In this document: in pieces, positions 48,907 through 59,099 of the stretch
Position numbering within the stretch: position 1 is the stretch's first letter
Layout of the letters: every line of letters begins with the position of its first letter
Assembly (NCBI RefSeq): GCF_000720455.1
Contig: NZ_JOAK01000012.1
Coordinates: 62,001-126,000 of the forward strand
DNA length: 64,000 nucleotides
Direction: 5' to 3'
Source of the DNA: Streptomyces virginiae
GTDB lineage: Bacteria > Actinomycetota > Actinomycetes > Streptomycetales > Streptomycetaceae
Made by a program: the position numbers and the translations under genes
The notes under the pieces: generated by a model
What the model saw: only the letters and a program-made list of their open reading frames with translations
Told to the model about the DNA's origin: nothing
Database searches by the model: none

Positions 48907-49764
48907 TCAGGCCTCCTTGCGGGCGACGGCGAAGATCCTTCGGAACGGGAAGACGGTTCCGCGCGGCCCGCTCGGGTAGGCCGCGCGCAGCCGGTCGCGG
49001 TATTCGGTGAGGAAGGCGTCGACGGCTTCGCGGTCGTCGCCGAGGGCGGTGAGGACGGGCCGCAGGGCGGTTCCCTTGACCCAGTCGAGCACGGGGTCGG
49101 GGCCTTGGAGGAGCTGGTGGTATGTGGTTTCCCAGACGTCGGCGGCGCAGCCCAGCGCGGTGAACCGGGCGAGGTATTCGGCGGGTTCGAGGAGGTGGAT
49201 GTAGCGGGCGCCGTGTCCGGCGAGGCGGGAGCGCCAGCGCGGGGTGTCGCACTGCTCGGCGAGCAGGGCGTGGCTGGGGGCGGTGAAGTTGCCGGGGATC
49301 TGGAAGGCGAAGGTGCCGCCGGGGCGCAGGCCGTTGATCCAGGCGCCGAAGGAGCCGGGGTGGCCGGGGACCCATTGGAGGGCGGCGTTGGAGACGATCA
49401 GGTCGTAGGGCTCCTCGGGGAGCCAGCCGGCGATGTCACCGTGGCGGAAGTCGAGGCTGCCGCCGCCGGCGGTGGGGCTGGCGTACTGCTCGGTGGCGCG
49501 CTTGAGCATCTCCGGGGAGAGGTCGAAGCCGGTGATGGCGGCCTCGGGCCAGCGGGTGGCGAGAAGTTCGGTGACGTTGCCGGGGCCGCAGCCGAGGTCG
49601 GCGATGCGGGCGGGCCTGGTGGGGAGCTCGGGTATACGGGTGAGCAGGTCGAGGAAGGGCCGTGTGCGGTGGCCCGCGTGCCGGAGGTACTGCTGGGGAT
49701 CCCAGGTGGGTGCGGAGGGCGCGGTGGACGTGGGGGTCCCTGCACGCGCGGTATCGGAATACAT
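48907..49764 (-). CDS. tam: Trans-aconitate 2-methyltransferase
   Basis: 285-aa SAM methyltransferase that esterifies trans-aconitate, an inhibitor formed from cis-aconitate in the TCA cycle. ATG 49764 has GGAGG upstream; the frame to 49830 lacks a site. SAM motif I is RIADLGCGPGNVTELLATRWP, motif II GFDLSPEMLKRA, then DFRHGDIAGWLPEEPYDLIVSNAALQWVPGH. The family signature is SFGAWINGLRPGGTFAFQIPGNF. It is divergent from a MarR gene over a clear palindromic operator; this pair is known in S. coelicolor as tam/tamR. Confidence 0.92.
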   Translation of the reverse strand: MYSDTARAGTPTSTAPSAPTWDPQQYLRHAGHRTRPFLDLLTRIPELPTRPARIADLGCGPGNVTELLATRWPEAAITGFDLSPEMLKRATEQYASPTAGGGSLDFRHGDIAGWLPEEPYDLIVSNAALQWVPGHPGSFGAWINGLRPGGTFAFQIPGNFTAPSHALLAEQCDTPRWRSRLAGHGARYIHLLEPAEYLARFTALGCAADVWETTYHQLLQGPDPVLDWVKGTALRPVLTALGDDREAVDAFLTEYRDRLRAAYPSGPRGTVFPFRRIFAVARKEA

Positions 49765-49844
49765 GTTCGAGCCTCCCTGCTGGCGGGGCGGTCGGAAGCG
49801 GAATCTGTTCCGGCCCCCTCCATGCCCCATGCTCGCTTCATTTA

Positions 49845-49862
49845 TATCTCGATGTCAAGATA
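49845..49862. promoter_or_regulatory. TamR (MarR) operator
   Basis: TATCTCGATGTCAAGATA is an 18-bp palindrome with a single asymmetry, in the 161-bp tam/tamR divergent region. Its right half, GTCAAGATACTCG, is repeated directly at about 49869-49881, offering a second half-site. Confidence 0.75.
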
Positions 49863-49925
49863 CTCGTGGTCAAGATACTCGGGATGAAGAGACTTCACAT
49901 CGACAGACCCCTTACACTGATCGGC

Positions 49926-50423
49926 ATGGAGGACGAGGTCGACCGACTGGTGGCGGCATGGCGGCGGGAGCGCCCTGACCTCGACGTGGAACCGCTCGAG
50001 GTCCTGAGCCGCGTCAGCAGGCTCGCGCGCCATCTCGACCGCGCCCGCAGGCTGGCTTTCTCCGAGCACGGCCTGGAGCCCTGGGAGTTCGACGTCCTGA
50101 CGTCGCTGCGCCGCGCCGGCGCCCCCTACCAGCTCTCCCCCGGCCAGCTGTTGACCCAGACCCTGGTCACCTCCGGCACCATGACCAACCGCATCGACCG
50201 GCTCGCCAAGAAGGGCCTCGTCGAGCGGCTCCCGGACCCCAGCGACCGCCGCGGGGTCCTGGTGCGGCTCACCCCCGAGGGCCGGGACCGCGCCGACCAG
50301 GCCCTCGCCGGGCTGCTGGCCCAGGAACGGGCGATCCTGGCCCAGCTCTCGCAGAGTCAGCGCGGTGATCTCGCCGGGCTGCTACGCCAGTTGACCGCTC
50401 CGTTCGACAACATCCCCGGCTAG
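49926..50423 (+). CDS. tamR: MarR-family regulator TamR
   Basis: 165-aa winged-helix repressor. ATG 49926 begins MEDEVDRLVAAWRRERPDL. The winged HTH includes ALSEHGL-like FSEHGLEPWEFDVLTSLRRAG, LSPGQLLTQTLVTSGTMTNRIDRLAKKGLVER (recognition helix) and the wing PDPSDRRGVLVRLT. In S. coelicolor TamR responds to citrate, trans-aconitate and related ligands and is linked to oxidative stress on aconitase (established knowledge; applied here by synteny). Its 3' end overlaps the convergent LuxR regulator gene by 42 bp. Confidence 0.9.
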   Translation: MEDEVDRLVAAWRRERPDLDVEPLEVLSRVSRLARHLDRARRLAFSEHGLEPWEFDVLTSLRRAGAPYQLSPGQLLTQTLVTSGTMTNRIDRLAKKGLVERLPDPSDRRGVLVRLTPEGRDRADQALAGLLAQERAILAQLSQSQRGDLAGLLRQLTAPFDNIPG

Positions 50424-51149
50424 GTCGGCGGGTCGTACGCCGGCCCGCCGGGCCAGCGCCACCGCGGCCAGGGTGGAGTGCACGCCGAGCTTGCCCAGCA
50501 CGTTCTGCATGTGCGTGCGGACCGTGTGCGGGGACAGGAACAGCCGGGCCGCCACGTCCTTGCGGCCCAGCCCCGCCACCATGCAGCGCAGCACCTCGTG
50601 TTCGCGCGGGGTGAGGGACTCAACGAGCCGTTCGCTGTCCGTACGGTGCTTGCGCGCCGCGGTCAGTTCGCGGAGCACTCCGGTGAGCAGTGCGGGCGGA
50701 AGGTGGGTCTCCTCCCGCAGGACCCCGCGGATGACGGCCAGCAGGCGCGAGAGCGAGCAGTCCTTCGCCACCCAGCCCGAGGCGCCCGCCTGCAGTGCGA
50801 GGGCGGCCCGGCGCGGGTCGTCGCGCTCGGCGAGGACGACCGTGCGGACCCCTGGGTGGGCCACCCGCACTCCGGCCACGAGCGCGATCCCGTCCGAGGC
50901 GGGTGGCGGGGGCCCGGCCCCCGGCTCCCGCTGGGCCGGCACCGCCCCGGGGGCGGCGCCGAGATCGGCGTCGACCAGCAGGACGTCGAAGCGGCGGCCC
51001 TCGGCCACCGCGCGTTCGAGGCAGCGCAGCGCGGCGGGGCCGCTGCCGGCCGCGGACACGTCCACGTCCGGCTCGGCCGCGAGCGCGGCTGCGAGCGATT
51101 CGGCGAAGATGCGGTGATCGTCGACGACGAGAACCCGGATACGAACCAC
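50382..51149 (-). CDS. LuxR/NarL-family response regulator (orphan)
   Basis: 255-aa regulator. The receiver is about 1-135, with acidic pair Asp10/Asp11 (VLVVDDHRIF), phosphoacceptor Asp60 (FDVLLVDADLG), and the conserved Lys in GWVAKDCSLSRL. A Pro/Gly-rich insert (PAQREPGAGPPPP) after the phosphorylation site is unusual. The LuxR HTH is about 185-245 (SLTPREHEVLRCMVAGLGRKDVAARLFLSPHTVRTHMQNVLGKLGVHS). GTG 51149 follows GGGGG. All catalytic receiver residues are kept, so it should be phosphorylated, but no kinase gene is adjacent. Confidence 0.88.
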   Translation of the reverse strand: MVRIRVLVVDDHRIFAESLAAALAAEPDVDVSAAGSGPAALRCLERAVAEGRRFDVLLVDADLGAAPGAVPAQREPGAGPPPPASDGIALVAGVRVAHPGVRTVVLAERDDPRRAALALQAGASGWVAKDCSLSRLLAVIRGVLREETHLPPALLTGVLRELTAARKHRTDSERLVESLTPREHEVLRCMVAGLGRKDVAARLFLSPHTVRTHMQNVLGKLGVHSTLAAVALARRAGVRPADLAGDVVERSGQLA

Positions 51150-51289
51150 AAAACCCCCAAGGGTAGGGGAACGGACGACGGCGGGTACGGCGCCAGGACC
51201 GGGTGATCCGCAGGCCCGGCCGCCGCCGAGACATATCTGCACTACCCCGGACCGGACGCCGTACCCGACTTGTCTCGACCCCTGAATCA

Positions 51290-51309
51290 ACACCGGCCCC
51301 CACCGGTGT
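51290..51309. other. Short inverted repeat in the 51150-51788 gap
   Basis: ACACCGG / CCGGTGT with a 6-nt loop. The 639-bp gap between the LuxR regulator and galE holds this repeat, the stem-loop at 51690-51749 and no convincing ORF. Its G+C skew by codon position is inconsistent with a gene. Confidence 0.4.
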
Positions 51310-51689
51310 CACGCATCAGCGTAGGGCCGGGGGCGGCTCGTGGTTGGCCGAATAGCAGAAGTTTTCCCCGCGGTTTTCAGGAGTGCGCGTTCCGAACGGG
51401 CTCGGCCGTGGCTGGAAATCGCCTGAATCGTCGGGCTGTGGGGCGACTTACGCGCGTGCGTGTGCCATGGGCAGTTGCACGGGGGGCATTTCACCCGGCG
51501 TGTGCACGCCGGGCGCCCGCGCGCGGCGCCCGGCCGCGGCGCATGGTCCCGACACACACGCCCCCGCCGGGCGCACGCCCCCGCCCGGCGCCCCGAGCCC
51601 CGACGGACCGCACCGGCCCGATACCCGAGGCCCCGAGGCCCGACGGAAACCGCTGTACGGGCGAGTGAGCCGAAGGGGCGCGCCGGGGA

Positions 51690-51749
51690 GTGAGGGCGTA
51701 CGCACGGAGCAACGCGAGGTACGACCGTTGCGAGCACGTACGCCCTCAC
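51690..51749 (-). terminator. Long stem-loop downstream of galE
   Basis: Perfect 13-bp outer arms GTGAGGGCGTACG / CGTACGCCCTCAC (51690-51702, 51737-51749), with a further GCAACG/CGTTGC pairing inside. It lies 40 bp after the galE stop. Confidence 0.65.
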
Positions 51750-51788
51750 GAGCCGGCTACCGGCGCCCCGGAGGCGGAGGAGCCCCAA

Positions 51789-52748
51789 TCAGGCAGTGTG
51801 GGTGCGGGCGAAGTTCCAGGCGTCCTGGATGATGCCGGTGAGGTCCGAGCGGTTGGGGGTCCAGCCGAGGCGCTCGTGGGCCGCGCGCGCGGAGGCGACC
51901 AGCATCGCCGGGTCGCCGGCCCGTCGCGGGGCGACGACTTCGGGGATCTCCCGCCCGGTGACCTTGCGGACGGTTTCGATGACCTCGCGCACCGAGAATC
52001 CGCTGCCGTTGCCCAGGTTGCAGATGAGGTGCTCCCCGGCGGTGGCGGACCGCAGTGCGGCCAGGTGGGCTTCCGCCAGGTCGGCCACGTGGATGTAGTC
52101 GCGCACGCAGGTGCCGTCCGGGGTCGGGTAGTCCTCGCCGAACACCGAGATCGACTCCCGCTCGCCGAGCGCGACCTGGAGGACCAGGGGGATCAGGTGC
52201 GTCTCGGGGCTGTGGCGCTCGCCGAACTCGCCGTAGGCGCCGGCCACGTTGAAGTAGCGCAGGGACACGGCGGCCAGGCCGTGCGCCACGCACTCGCCCG
52301 CGATCATGTGGTCGACGGCGAGCTTCGAGGCGCCGTACGGGTTGGTCGGCGCGGTCACGGAGGTTTCGGTGAGCAGGCCCTCGGTCGGCTCGCCGTAGGT
52401 GGCGGCGGTGGAGGAGAAGACGAGCCTGCGCACACCCGCCTCGCGCATGGCGGCGAGCAGGGCGAGGGTGCCGCCGACGTTGTTCTCCCAGTACTTGCCC
52501 GGGTTCACCACGGACTCGCCGACCTGGGAGGAGGCGGCGAAGTGCAGCACCGCGTCGAAGGAGGGGTCCAGGTACCGCGCGGCGTCCTGGATGCGGCCCT
52601 CGACGAAGGTCGCGCCCGCCGGGACCCCGACGCGGAAGCCGGTGCTGAGGTCGTCGAGGACGGTGACCTCGTGGCCGGCCTCCAGGAGGTGGGCCGCGAC
52701 CACGCTGCCGACGTATCCGGCGCCACCGGTTACCAGGTACTTGCTCAC
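51789..52748 (-). CDS. galE: UDP-glucose 4-epimerase
   Basis: 319-aa extended SDR enzyme interconverting UDP-glucose and UDP-galactose. The NAD loop is [17 protein letters not shown] (5-21). Catalytic residues are Ser/Thr in [12 protein letters not shown] and the YxxxK in [13 protein letters not shown]. The other signatures are [14 protein letters not shown] and [21 protein letters not shown] start 52748. It stands alone between two LuxR regulator genes; galT and galK are not in the window. UDP-Gal would serve wall teichoic acids or exopolysaccharide. Confidence 0.94.
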   Translation of the reverse strand: MSKYLVTGGAGYVGSVVAAHLLEAGHEVTVLDDLSTGFRVGVPAGATFVEGRIQDAARYLDPSFDAVLHFAASSQVGESVVNPGKYWENNVGGTLALLAAMREAGVRRLVFSSTAATYGEPTEGLLTETSVTAPTNPYGASKLAVDHMIAGECVAHGLAAVSLRYFNVAGAYGEFGERHSPETHLIPLVLQVALGERESISVFGEDYPTPDGTCVRDYIHVADLAEAHLAALRSATAGEHLICNLGNGSGFSVREVIETVRKVTGREIPEVVAPRRAGDPAMLVASARAAHERLGWTPNRSDLTGIIQDAWNFARTHTA

Positions 52749-52861
52749 TCGCCTACTGCCTCTCGCGGGGGACCACGCGCGTGTGCGTGCGCGTGCTTGG
52801 GCACTGGCTTACCCGATGCGGCACCCGTGGGGGAAATCGGCGGCCGTCGGCGGCCGCCCGG

Positions 52862-53554
52862 TCAGCCCTGCGCGGGGGTGGGCGACGGCCCGGGCAGGGC
52901 CCGGTCCAGCAGGCCGGTACGGGCGGCCAGCGCGGCCGCCTCCAGCCGCGATCCGACGCCGAGCTTCATCAGGACCCGCTGTACGTGCGTACGGGCGGTG
53001 CTCGGCGCGATCGACATGCCTGCGGCGATCAGCCGGGTGTCCTCGCCCTCGGCGACCCGCACCAGCACCTCGACCTCGCGCGGGGTCAGCAGCCGCAGCA
53101 GCCGGCTGCCCTCGTCGTCGGGCTGGACGGCGGGGTTCAGGAGTTCCGCGAAGGCGCCCTGGAGCAGTTGCGGGGCGATCGCCGCCTCTCCCGACCTCGC
53201 TTTGGCCAGCGCCCGCTCGACGCCCTCGATGCGCTCGTCCTGGCGCACGTATCCGCAGGCGCCGGCGGCGAAGGCGGCGGCGATCCCGCGCGGGCTGGGC
53301 ACCGGGCCGAGGACGACCACGGCGATCTGCGGGCGCTCGCGCTTGATGCGGACGACGGGGTCGAAGGCGCCGGGTTCGGCGGGGTTGGCGGTGCCGAGGA
53401 GGCAGACCTCCGGGGCGCGGCTGATGACCAGCTCGGCGGCGCCGGCCGCCGGGGCCGCGGCCGCCAGGACCCGGTGGCCGCGCAGTTTCAGGGCAGAGGC
53501 CAGCGCCTCGGCCAGCAGCCGGTGGTCGTCGACCACCACGACGCGTACGCCCAT
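52862..53554 (-). CDS. Atypical LuxR-family response regulator lacking the phosphoacceptor Asp
   Basis: 230-aa protein. The receiver-like domain (1-125) keeps the acidic pair (VVVVDDHRLL, Asp9/Asp10). However, the phosphoacceptor position is Gly54 (PEVCLLGTANPAEPG) and the switch-region Lys is replaced (GYVRQDERIEG, Gln105). The LuxR HTH (about 155-215) is intact: LLTPREVEVLVRVAEGEDTRLIAAGMSIAPSTARTHVQRVLMKLGVGS. It probably acts independently of phosphorylation, as known for several Streptomyces developmental regulators. ATG 53554 has GGTGGG upstream; GTG 53566 is an alternative start. Confidence 0.85.
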   Translation of the reverse strand: MGVRVVVVDDHRLLAEALASALKLRGHRVLAAAAPAAGAAELVISRAPEVCLLGTANPAEPGAFDPVVRIKRERPQIAVVVLGPVPSPRGIAAAFAAGACGYVRQDERIEGVERALAKARSGEAAIAPQLLQGAFAELLNPAVQPDDEGSRLLRLLTPREVEVLVRVAEGEDTRLIAAGMSIAPSTARTHVQRVLMKLGVGSRLEAAALAARTGLLDRALPGPSPTPAQG

Positions 53555-53631
53555 TGAGGAACCCACCCCCCACCCTTCTGCCCCGGCAAGCTACACGCTT
53601 GTTCGACGGCGCGAGGGGGATACCGCGCAGA

Positions 53632-53663
53632 AGCCCCCGATCGGTACGGACCGTTCGGGGGCT
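53632..53663 (-). terminator. Stem-loop downstream of the PQQ-like protein gene
   Basis: AGCCCCCGA-TCGGT / ACCGT-TCGGGGGCT, 14-bp stem with one mismatch and a 4-nt loop, 20 bp past the stop at 53683. Confidence 0.72.
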
Positions 53664-53682
53664 CCGGGTGGTGCTGTGCGAA

Positions 53683-55404
53683 TCAGCTCGCGGTGAACGA
53701 GACGAACAGGTACTCCGGGTCGGTCGAGTACGGCTTGCTGACGTTCTGCTTGGACATGAAGAGCTTGCCGTTGTGATAGCGCAGCTCGGAGGAGAACTCG
53801 GGCGAGAAGGAGGTCTCGGCGCGCCGGACGTCCTTGTCGGCCGGGTTCTCCATGAGGAGGGTCTCCTTCATCGTCTTGCCGTCGATGCTGACGACCTGGC
53901 CGCCCTTGTCGTACGGGGGGATCTTGTAGGCGATGATGTTCGACCCGTCCATGCGCAGCGGGTACATGGTGTACCGCTCGCCCGCGTCGGCGCGGTCGGT
54001 GGTCTGCTTGCCGGTCTCCAGGTCGAAGGAGAGCAGCTCGTTGGTGCGGCCGGTGGCGGACTGGCCCTGGTGTTCCGCGGAGGGCACGTAGATCTTGCCG
54101 TTGCCGACGACCATGTGCGAGCACTTCTCGACGTCGGTCGAGGCGCACTTGGCGGCGAAGTTGCCCGCGGCGAGCGCGATGCGGGCCTTCAGTTCGCCCT
54201 TGGGGTCGACGACGAAGAGGTCGCTGACGCCCTTGCCGCCCTTGGCGTTGTCGCCGACGTCGGCCGCGACGACGAACGGCTTGGTGGAGACGATGTGCGC
54301 GTACTCGATGCCCTGGGAGAGCTTGTAGGAGGCCGTGGGCGCGCCGGTGGCCGGGTCGAGGATCTGCGCGTTCAGGGTGTAGTTGGGGTGCTGGCCGCAC
54401 TTGCGGATGACGCCGAGGGCCTCGCCGCCCGCGTAGCCGGTGTCGCGGCAGCTTTCGCCGTCGACCTTGGGCTGCCACAGGTTCTTGCCGTCGGCGAGGT
54501 TCCAGGCGGCGCCGCCGCTGGAGACGCCGCCCGCGGCGACGGTCTTGCCGCTGATGGTGATCTCGGAGAACTGGACGGGCTTGTCGCCGCCGTTGGCGCT
54601 CTTGACGTTGCCGGACCAGGCGAGCTTGCCGGCCTCCAGGTCGATGACGCCGACCTCGGTGCACGGCGGGTACTTGTTCTCGGCCGACGGCTGGGCGGGC
54701 CTGAAGATGACGGCGGTCTTGTTCTCGCTGACGTGGTGGGTGGCGCCGCAGATCTCGCCCGTGAGGGGGACCTCCCACTTCTTGGCGCCGTCGACGAGGT
54801 TGTAGCCGACGACCTTGGACACGTCGGACTTGACGTAGGTGGTGTCGGTCAGCCAGGAGCCGTTGACGGAGACCAGGTCGGTGACCGTGGGGGCCGGCTG
54901 GTTGTAGAGCGTCTTCGACTTGGGGTTGCCGGGGACCTTCTCGGTGCCGGGCGTGGAGGCCTGGTTCTTGTCGCCGCCCGGGGAGGCGCTGGGGTCGCTC
55001 TGCGCGGTGGTCCCGCCGCCACCGCCGTCGCCGGAGGCGTACCAGAGGCCGCCGCCGACGATCAGGACGATGGCCAGGAGGGCCGCGCCGACGATCGTCA
55101 GCTGGGTGCGCTTGTCACCGCCGCCGCCACCGCCGGTGGCTGCCGGGGGCTGGGCAGGGGGCGCGGGCGCGCCGTACGGAGAGGGCGCCGGGGGCTGCTG
55201 CGGGTAGCCGTAGCCGGGGTCGGCCTGCGGGTAGCCGTACGCGGGCTGGGCGGCCGGCGGCTGCGGGGCGGCCGCGGGCGGTCCGGGCGGCGGCGAGGGC
55301 GGCCCGGCGGGGGGCTTGGGCGCTCCGAACCCGCCCGGCGGGGGATCCTGCGGCGCTCCGAAGCCGCCGGACGGCGGCTGGCTGGGGGGCGGCGGGGTAC
55401 TCAT
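53683..55404 (-). CDS. Membrane-anchored PQQ-like beta-propeller protein (paralogue 1)
   Basis: 573-aa protein. A cytoplasmic N-terminus of ~95 residues is rich in Pro/Gly/Tyr/Gln (FGAP, YGYPQ repeats). One transmembrane helix (about 100-122, LTIVGAALLAIVLIVGGGLWYA) follows, then a Gly/Ser linker. A large extracytoplasmic domain has repeated PQQ-like blade motifs (VGVIDLEAGKLAW, AWNLADGKNLWQ, LDPATGAPTASYKL, LLSFDLETGKQT). It lacks enzyme residues I can identify and may sense or bind wall or secreted ligands. It is preceded, 79 bp upstream, by a paralogue of the same architecture. Confidence 0.8.
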   Translation of the reverse strand: MSTPPPPSQPPSGGFGAPQDPPPGGFGAPKPPAGPPSPPPGPPAAAPQPPAAQPAYGYPQADPGYGYPQQPPAPSPYGAPAPPAQPPAATGGGGGGDKRTQLTIVGAALLAIVLIVGGGLWYASGDGGGGGTTAQSDPSASPGGDKNQASTPGTEKVPGNPKSKTLYNQPAPTVTDLVSVNGSWLTDTTYVKSDVSKVVGYNLVDGAKKWEVPLTGEICGATHHVSENKTAVIFRPAQPSAENKYPPCTEVGVIDLEAGKLAWSGNVKSANGGDKPVQFSEITISGKTVAAGGVSSGGAAWNLADGKNLWQPKVDGESCRDTGYAGGEALGVIRKCGQHPNYTLNAQILDPATGAPTASYKLSQGIEYAHIVSTKPFVVAADVGDNAKGGKGVSDLFVVDPKGELKARIALAAGNFAAKCASTDVEKCSHMVVGNGKIYVPSAEHQGQSATGRTNELLSFDLETGKQTTDRADAGERYTMYPLRMDGSNIIAYKIPPYDKGGQVVSIDGKTMKETLLMENPADKDVRRAETSFSPEFSSELRYHNGKLFMSKQNVSKPYSTDPEYLFVSFTAS

Positions 55405-55419
55405 CGGTTGCTGTTGCCT

Positions 55420-55479
55420 CTCGCTGGGCGGCTCGTTGGGCGGCTCGTCGGGCGGGTCGTTGGACGGGGCGTCGGACGG
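55420..55479. repeat. Five 12-bp tandem repeats between the two PQQ-like paralogues
   Basis: Degenerate units of CTCGTTGGGCGG type at 55420, 55432, 55444, 55456 and 55468. They fill most of the 79-bp gap just upstream of the paralogue-1 ribosome-binding region. Confidence 0.75.
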
Positions 55480-55483
55480 GGTG

Positions 55484-57115
55484 TCACTTGCCGAAGACCA
55501 TCAGGAGCTTCTCGTCGTTCTCCTGGGCGAGCAGGCGGGACGTGGAGATGAAGAAGCGCCCGTCCACGTAGTCGACCTTCGGGGAGAAGAAGGAGCTCTC
55601 GATCCGTGGGGAGAGGCCCGACGGGTGGCGCAGGAGTGCGGTGGGGGTGCTGCCGTCGGCCGGGATCGAGAGGACCTCGCCGCCCATGGCGGGCTCGGCC
55701 TGGCGGTAGGCGATCAGCTGGCCGTTCGCGGCCTTGACCGGAATGACGGTGCGGCCCTCGCCCGCCGGGACGCGCCACTTGGCCTTGCCGGTGGCGAGGT
55801 CGAAGGCGACGATCTCGTTGGCCTTGCCGATGTCCACCGTCGTGGGCAGGTAGAGGGTGCCCGCGTCGACGACGGCGGTGGCGCAGCCCTGCAGGCTGTC
55901 GTCGTGGCTCATGCTGCAGTCGACGGAGAAGTTGCCCTCGCCGGAGAGCGTGGTGCGCTGCTTGCCGTCGGGTCCGAGGACCACGATGGAGCTCTCCTTG
56001 GTGGTGGCGTTCTTGAGGTGGAGGACGATCGGGTCGAGCGAGTAGACGCGGGCGACCTTCCAGTCCTTGGGGAGCCGGTAGGCCCAGGTCCTCTTGCCGG
56101 TGACCGGGTCGGCGTCCTGGACCTCGACGGTCCTGTCGGCGTCGTTGCAGCTGGCGACGCCGATCATCTTGCCGCTGCCGGCGGCGTAGGCGCCGGGCTT
56201 GCAGCCCTCGTTGGGGGTGGCGAAGAGCTTGTCACCGGTGCTGATCCGGAAGACGGTGGCGCGGGTGAGCCGGTTGACGGTGACGACGTCCCCGGTCATG
56301 GCCAGGCTGGGGTCGACGAAGAGGTCGAAGTCGCTCTCCTTGGTGACCTCCTTCGTCCAGCCCTCCTTGCCCGCCTTGAGGTCGATCATCTTGATCTGGT
56401 TGCAGGTGGCGGATTCCGACGTGCCGTCGCGGAACATGACGATGGTCTTGCCGTCGTCTGTGGTCCGGTCGGTGAAGCCGCAGACCTCCGCGGGGAGGGT
56501 GATCGTCCACTTGTCCTTGCCGTCGGTGACGGCGTAGCCCTTGATCGTCTTGCCGACGGTCTTGGCCACGGTGTCGCCGAAGACCCACTGCCCCTTGGCG
56601 GGCACCCCTGAGCCGGGGCCGTCGATCTTGGTGGTCTTGAGCCAGAGGACCTTGTCCTCGCCCTGCTTGCGGCCGGCGTTGAGGTCGATCTGCTGGTTGC
56701 CGCCGGGGCCGCTGCCGTCGCCGACGTCCACGGACGGCGAGGCGGAGGGCTTGGCGTCGCCGGACTCCTGGGCCACGGGCTCCTTGGGGTCCCCGTCGTC
56801 CCCGCCCAAGGCGACGTATCCGACGCCCCCGAGGACGAGGAGGGCGGCGACCGAGGCGGCGACGAGCAGCGTCAGCTTCTTCTTCGGCGGCATGCCGGAC
56901 GCGCCGGGCGCGGGCGGCTGCAGGCCGTGGGCCGGGTACGCCGGGACGGTGGGCGGCTGCTGCGGGTACGGCGGCTGCTGCCCGTACGCGGGCTGCTGCG
57001 CGTAGGGGTTCTCGCCGTGCTGCGGGTATCCGTAGCCCTGCTGCGGCGGGCCCGGCAGGTGTCCGTAACCGGAAGGTGTCGGCGGCTGGTTCGGCGGCTG
57101 GGGCGGCTCGGTCAT
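55484..57115 (-). CDS. Membrane-anchored PQQ-like beta-propeller protein (paralogue 2)
   Basis: 543-aa protein of the same layout as its downstream neighbour. It has a Pro/Gln/Tyr-rich cytoplasmic tail (about 1-78, GYGYPQHGENPYAQQPAYGQQ), one helix (about 80-103, LTLLVAASVAALLVLGGVGYVAL), an acidic linker, and an extracytoplasmic propeller with blade motifs (MIDLKAGKEGW, VQDADPVTGKRTWAY, VAFDLATGKAKW). ATG 57115. The pair probably arose by tandem duplication and is likely co-transcribed. The Tyr/Gln-rich tails resemble those on kinase-associated membrane proteins, but no partner is visible. Confidence 0.8.
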   Translation of the reverse strand: MTEPPQPPNQPPTPSGYGHLPGPPQQGYGYPQHGENPYAQQPAYGQQPPYPQQPPTVPAYPAHGLQPPAPGASGMPPKKKLTLLVAASVAALLVLGGVGYVALGGDDGDPKEPVAQESGDAKPSASPSVDVGDGSGPGGNQQIDLNAGRKQGEDKVLWLKTTKIDGPGSGVPAKGQWVFGDTVAKTVGKTIKGYAVTDGKDKWTITLPAEVCGFTDRTTDDGKTIVMFRDGTSESATCNQIKMIDLKAGKEGWTKEVTKESDFDLFVDPSLAMTGDVVTVNRLTRATVFRISTGDKLFATPNEGCKPGAYAAGSGKMIGVASCNDADRTVEVQDADPVTGKRTWAYRLPKDWKVARVYSLDPIVLHLKNATTKESSIVVLGPDGKQRTTLSGEGNFSVDCSMSHDDSLQGCATAVVDAGTLYLPTTVDIGKANEIVAFDLATGKAKWRVPAGEGRTVIPVKAANGQLIAYRQAEPAMGGEVLSIPADGSTPTALLRHPSGLSPRIESSFFSPKVDYVDGRFFISTSRLLAQENDEKLLMVFGK

Positions 57116-57181
57116 CAGCGCACTTTCGGCTTCGGGGGGTCGGGGAGAATGACCTTTCTATCACTGACGCTGTTCATACAA

Positions 57182-57222
57182 CGGACCGGTCCGCCCCCTG
57201 TTCCCAAGGGAGGACCGGCCCG
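57182..57222 (-). terminator. Stem-loop downstream of the ABC-F gene
   Basis: 15-nt arms (57182-57196, 57208-57222), 13 of 15 complementary, 47 bp past the ABC-F stop. Confidence 0.6.
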
Positions 57223-57268
57223 TGACGCCCTCGTTATCCGGTCAGTTGACCCCGGGGACCCGCGGAAT

Positions 57269-59071
<1,803 letters not shown>

Positions 59072-59099
59072 CAGACGCGCTCCAGGGAAAGGGTGTGGA

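Noticed and set aside
51150-51788. Small genes in the 639-bp gap (several short frames on both strands)
   Set aside because: All are Arg/Pro/Ala-rich frames without ribosome sites or periodic codon bias; only inverted repeats are supported.
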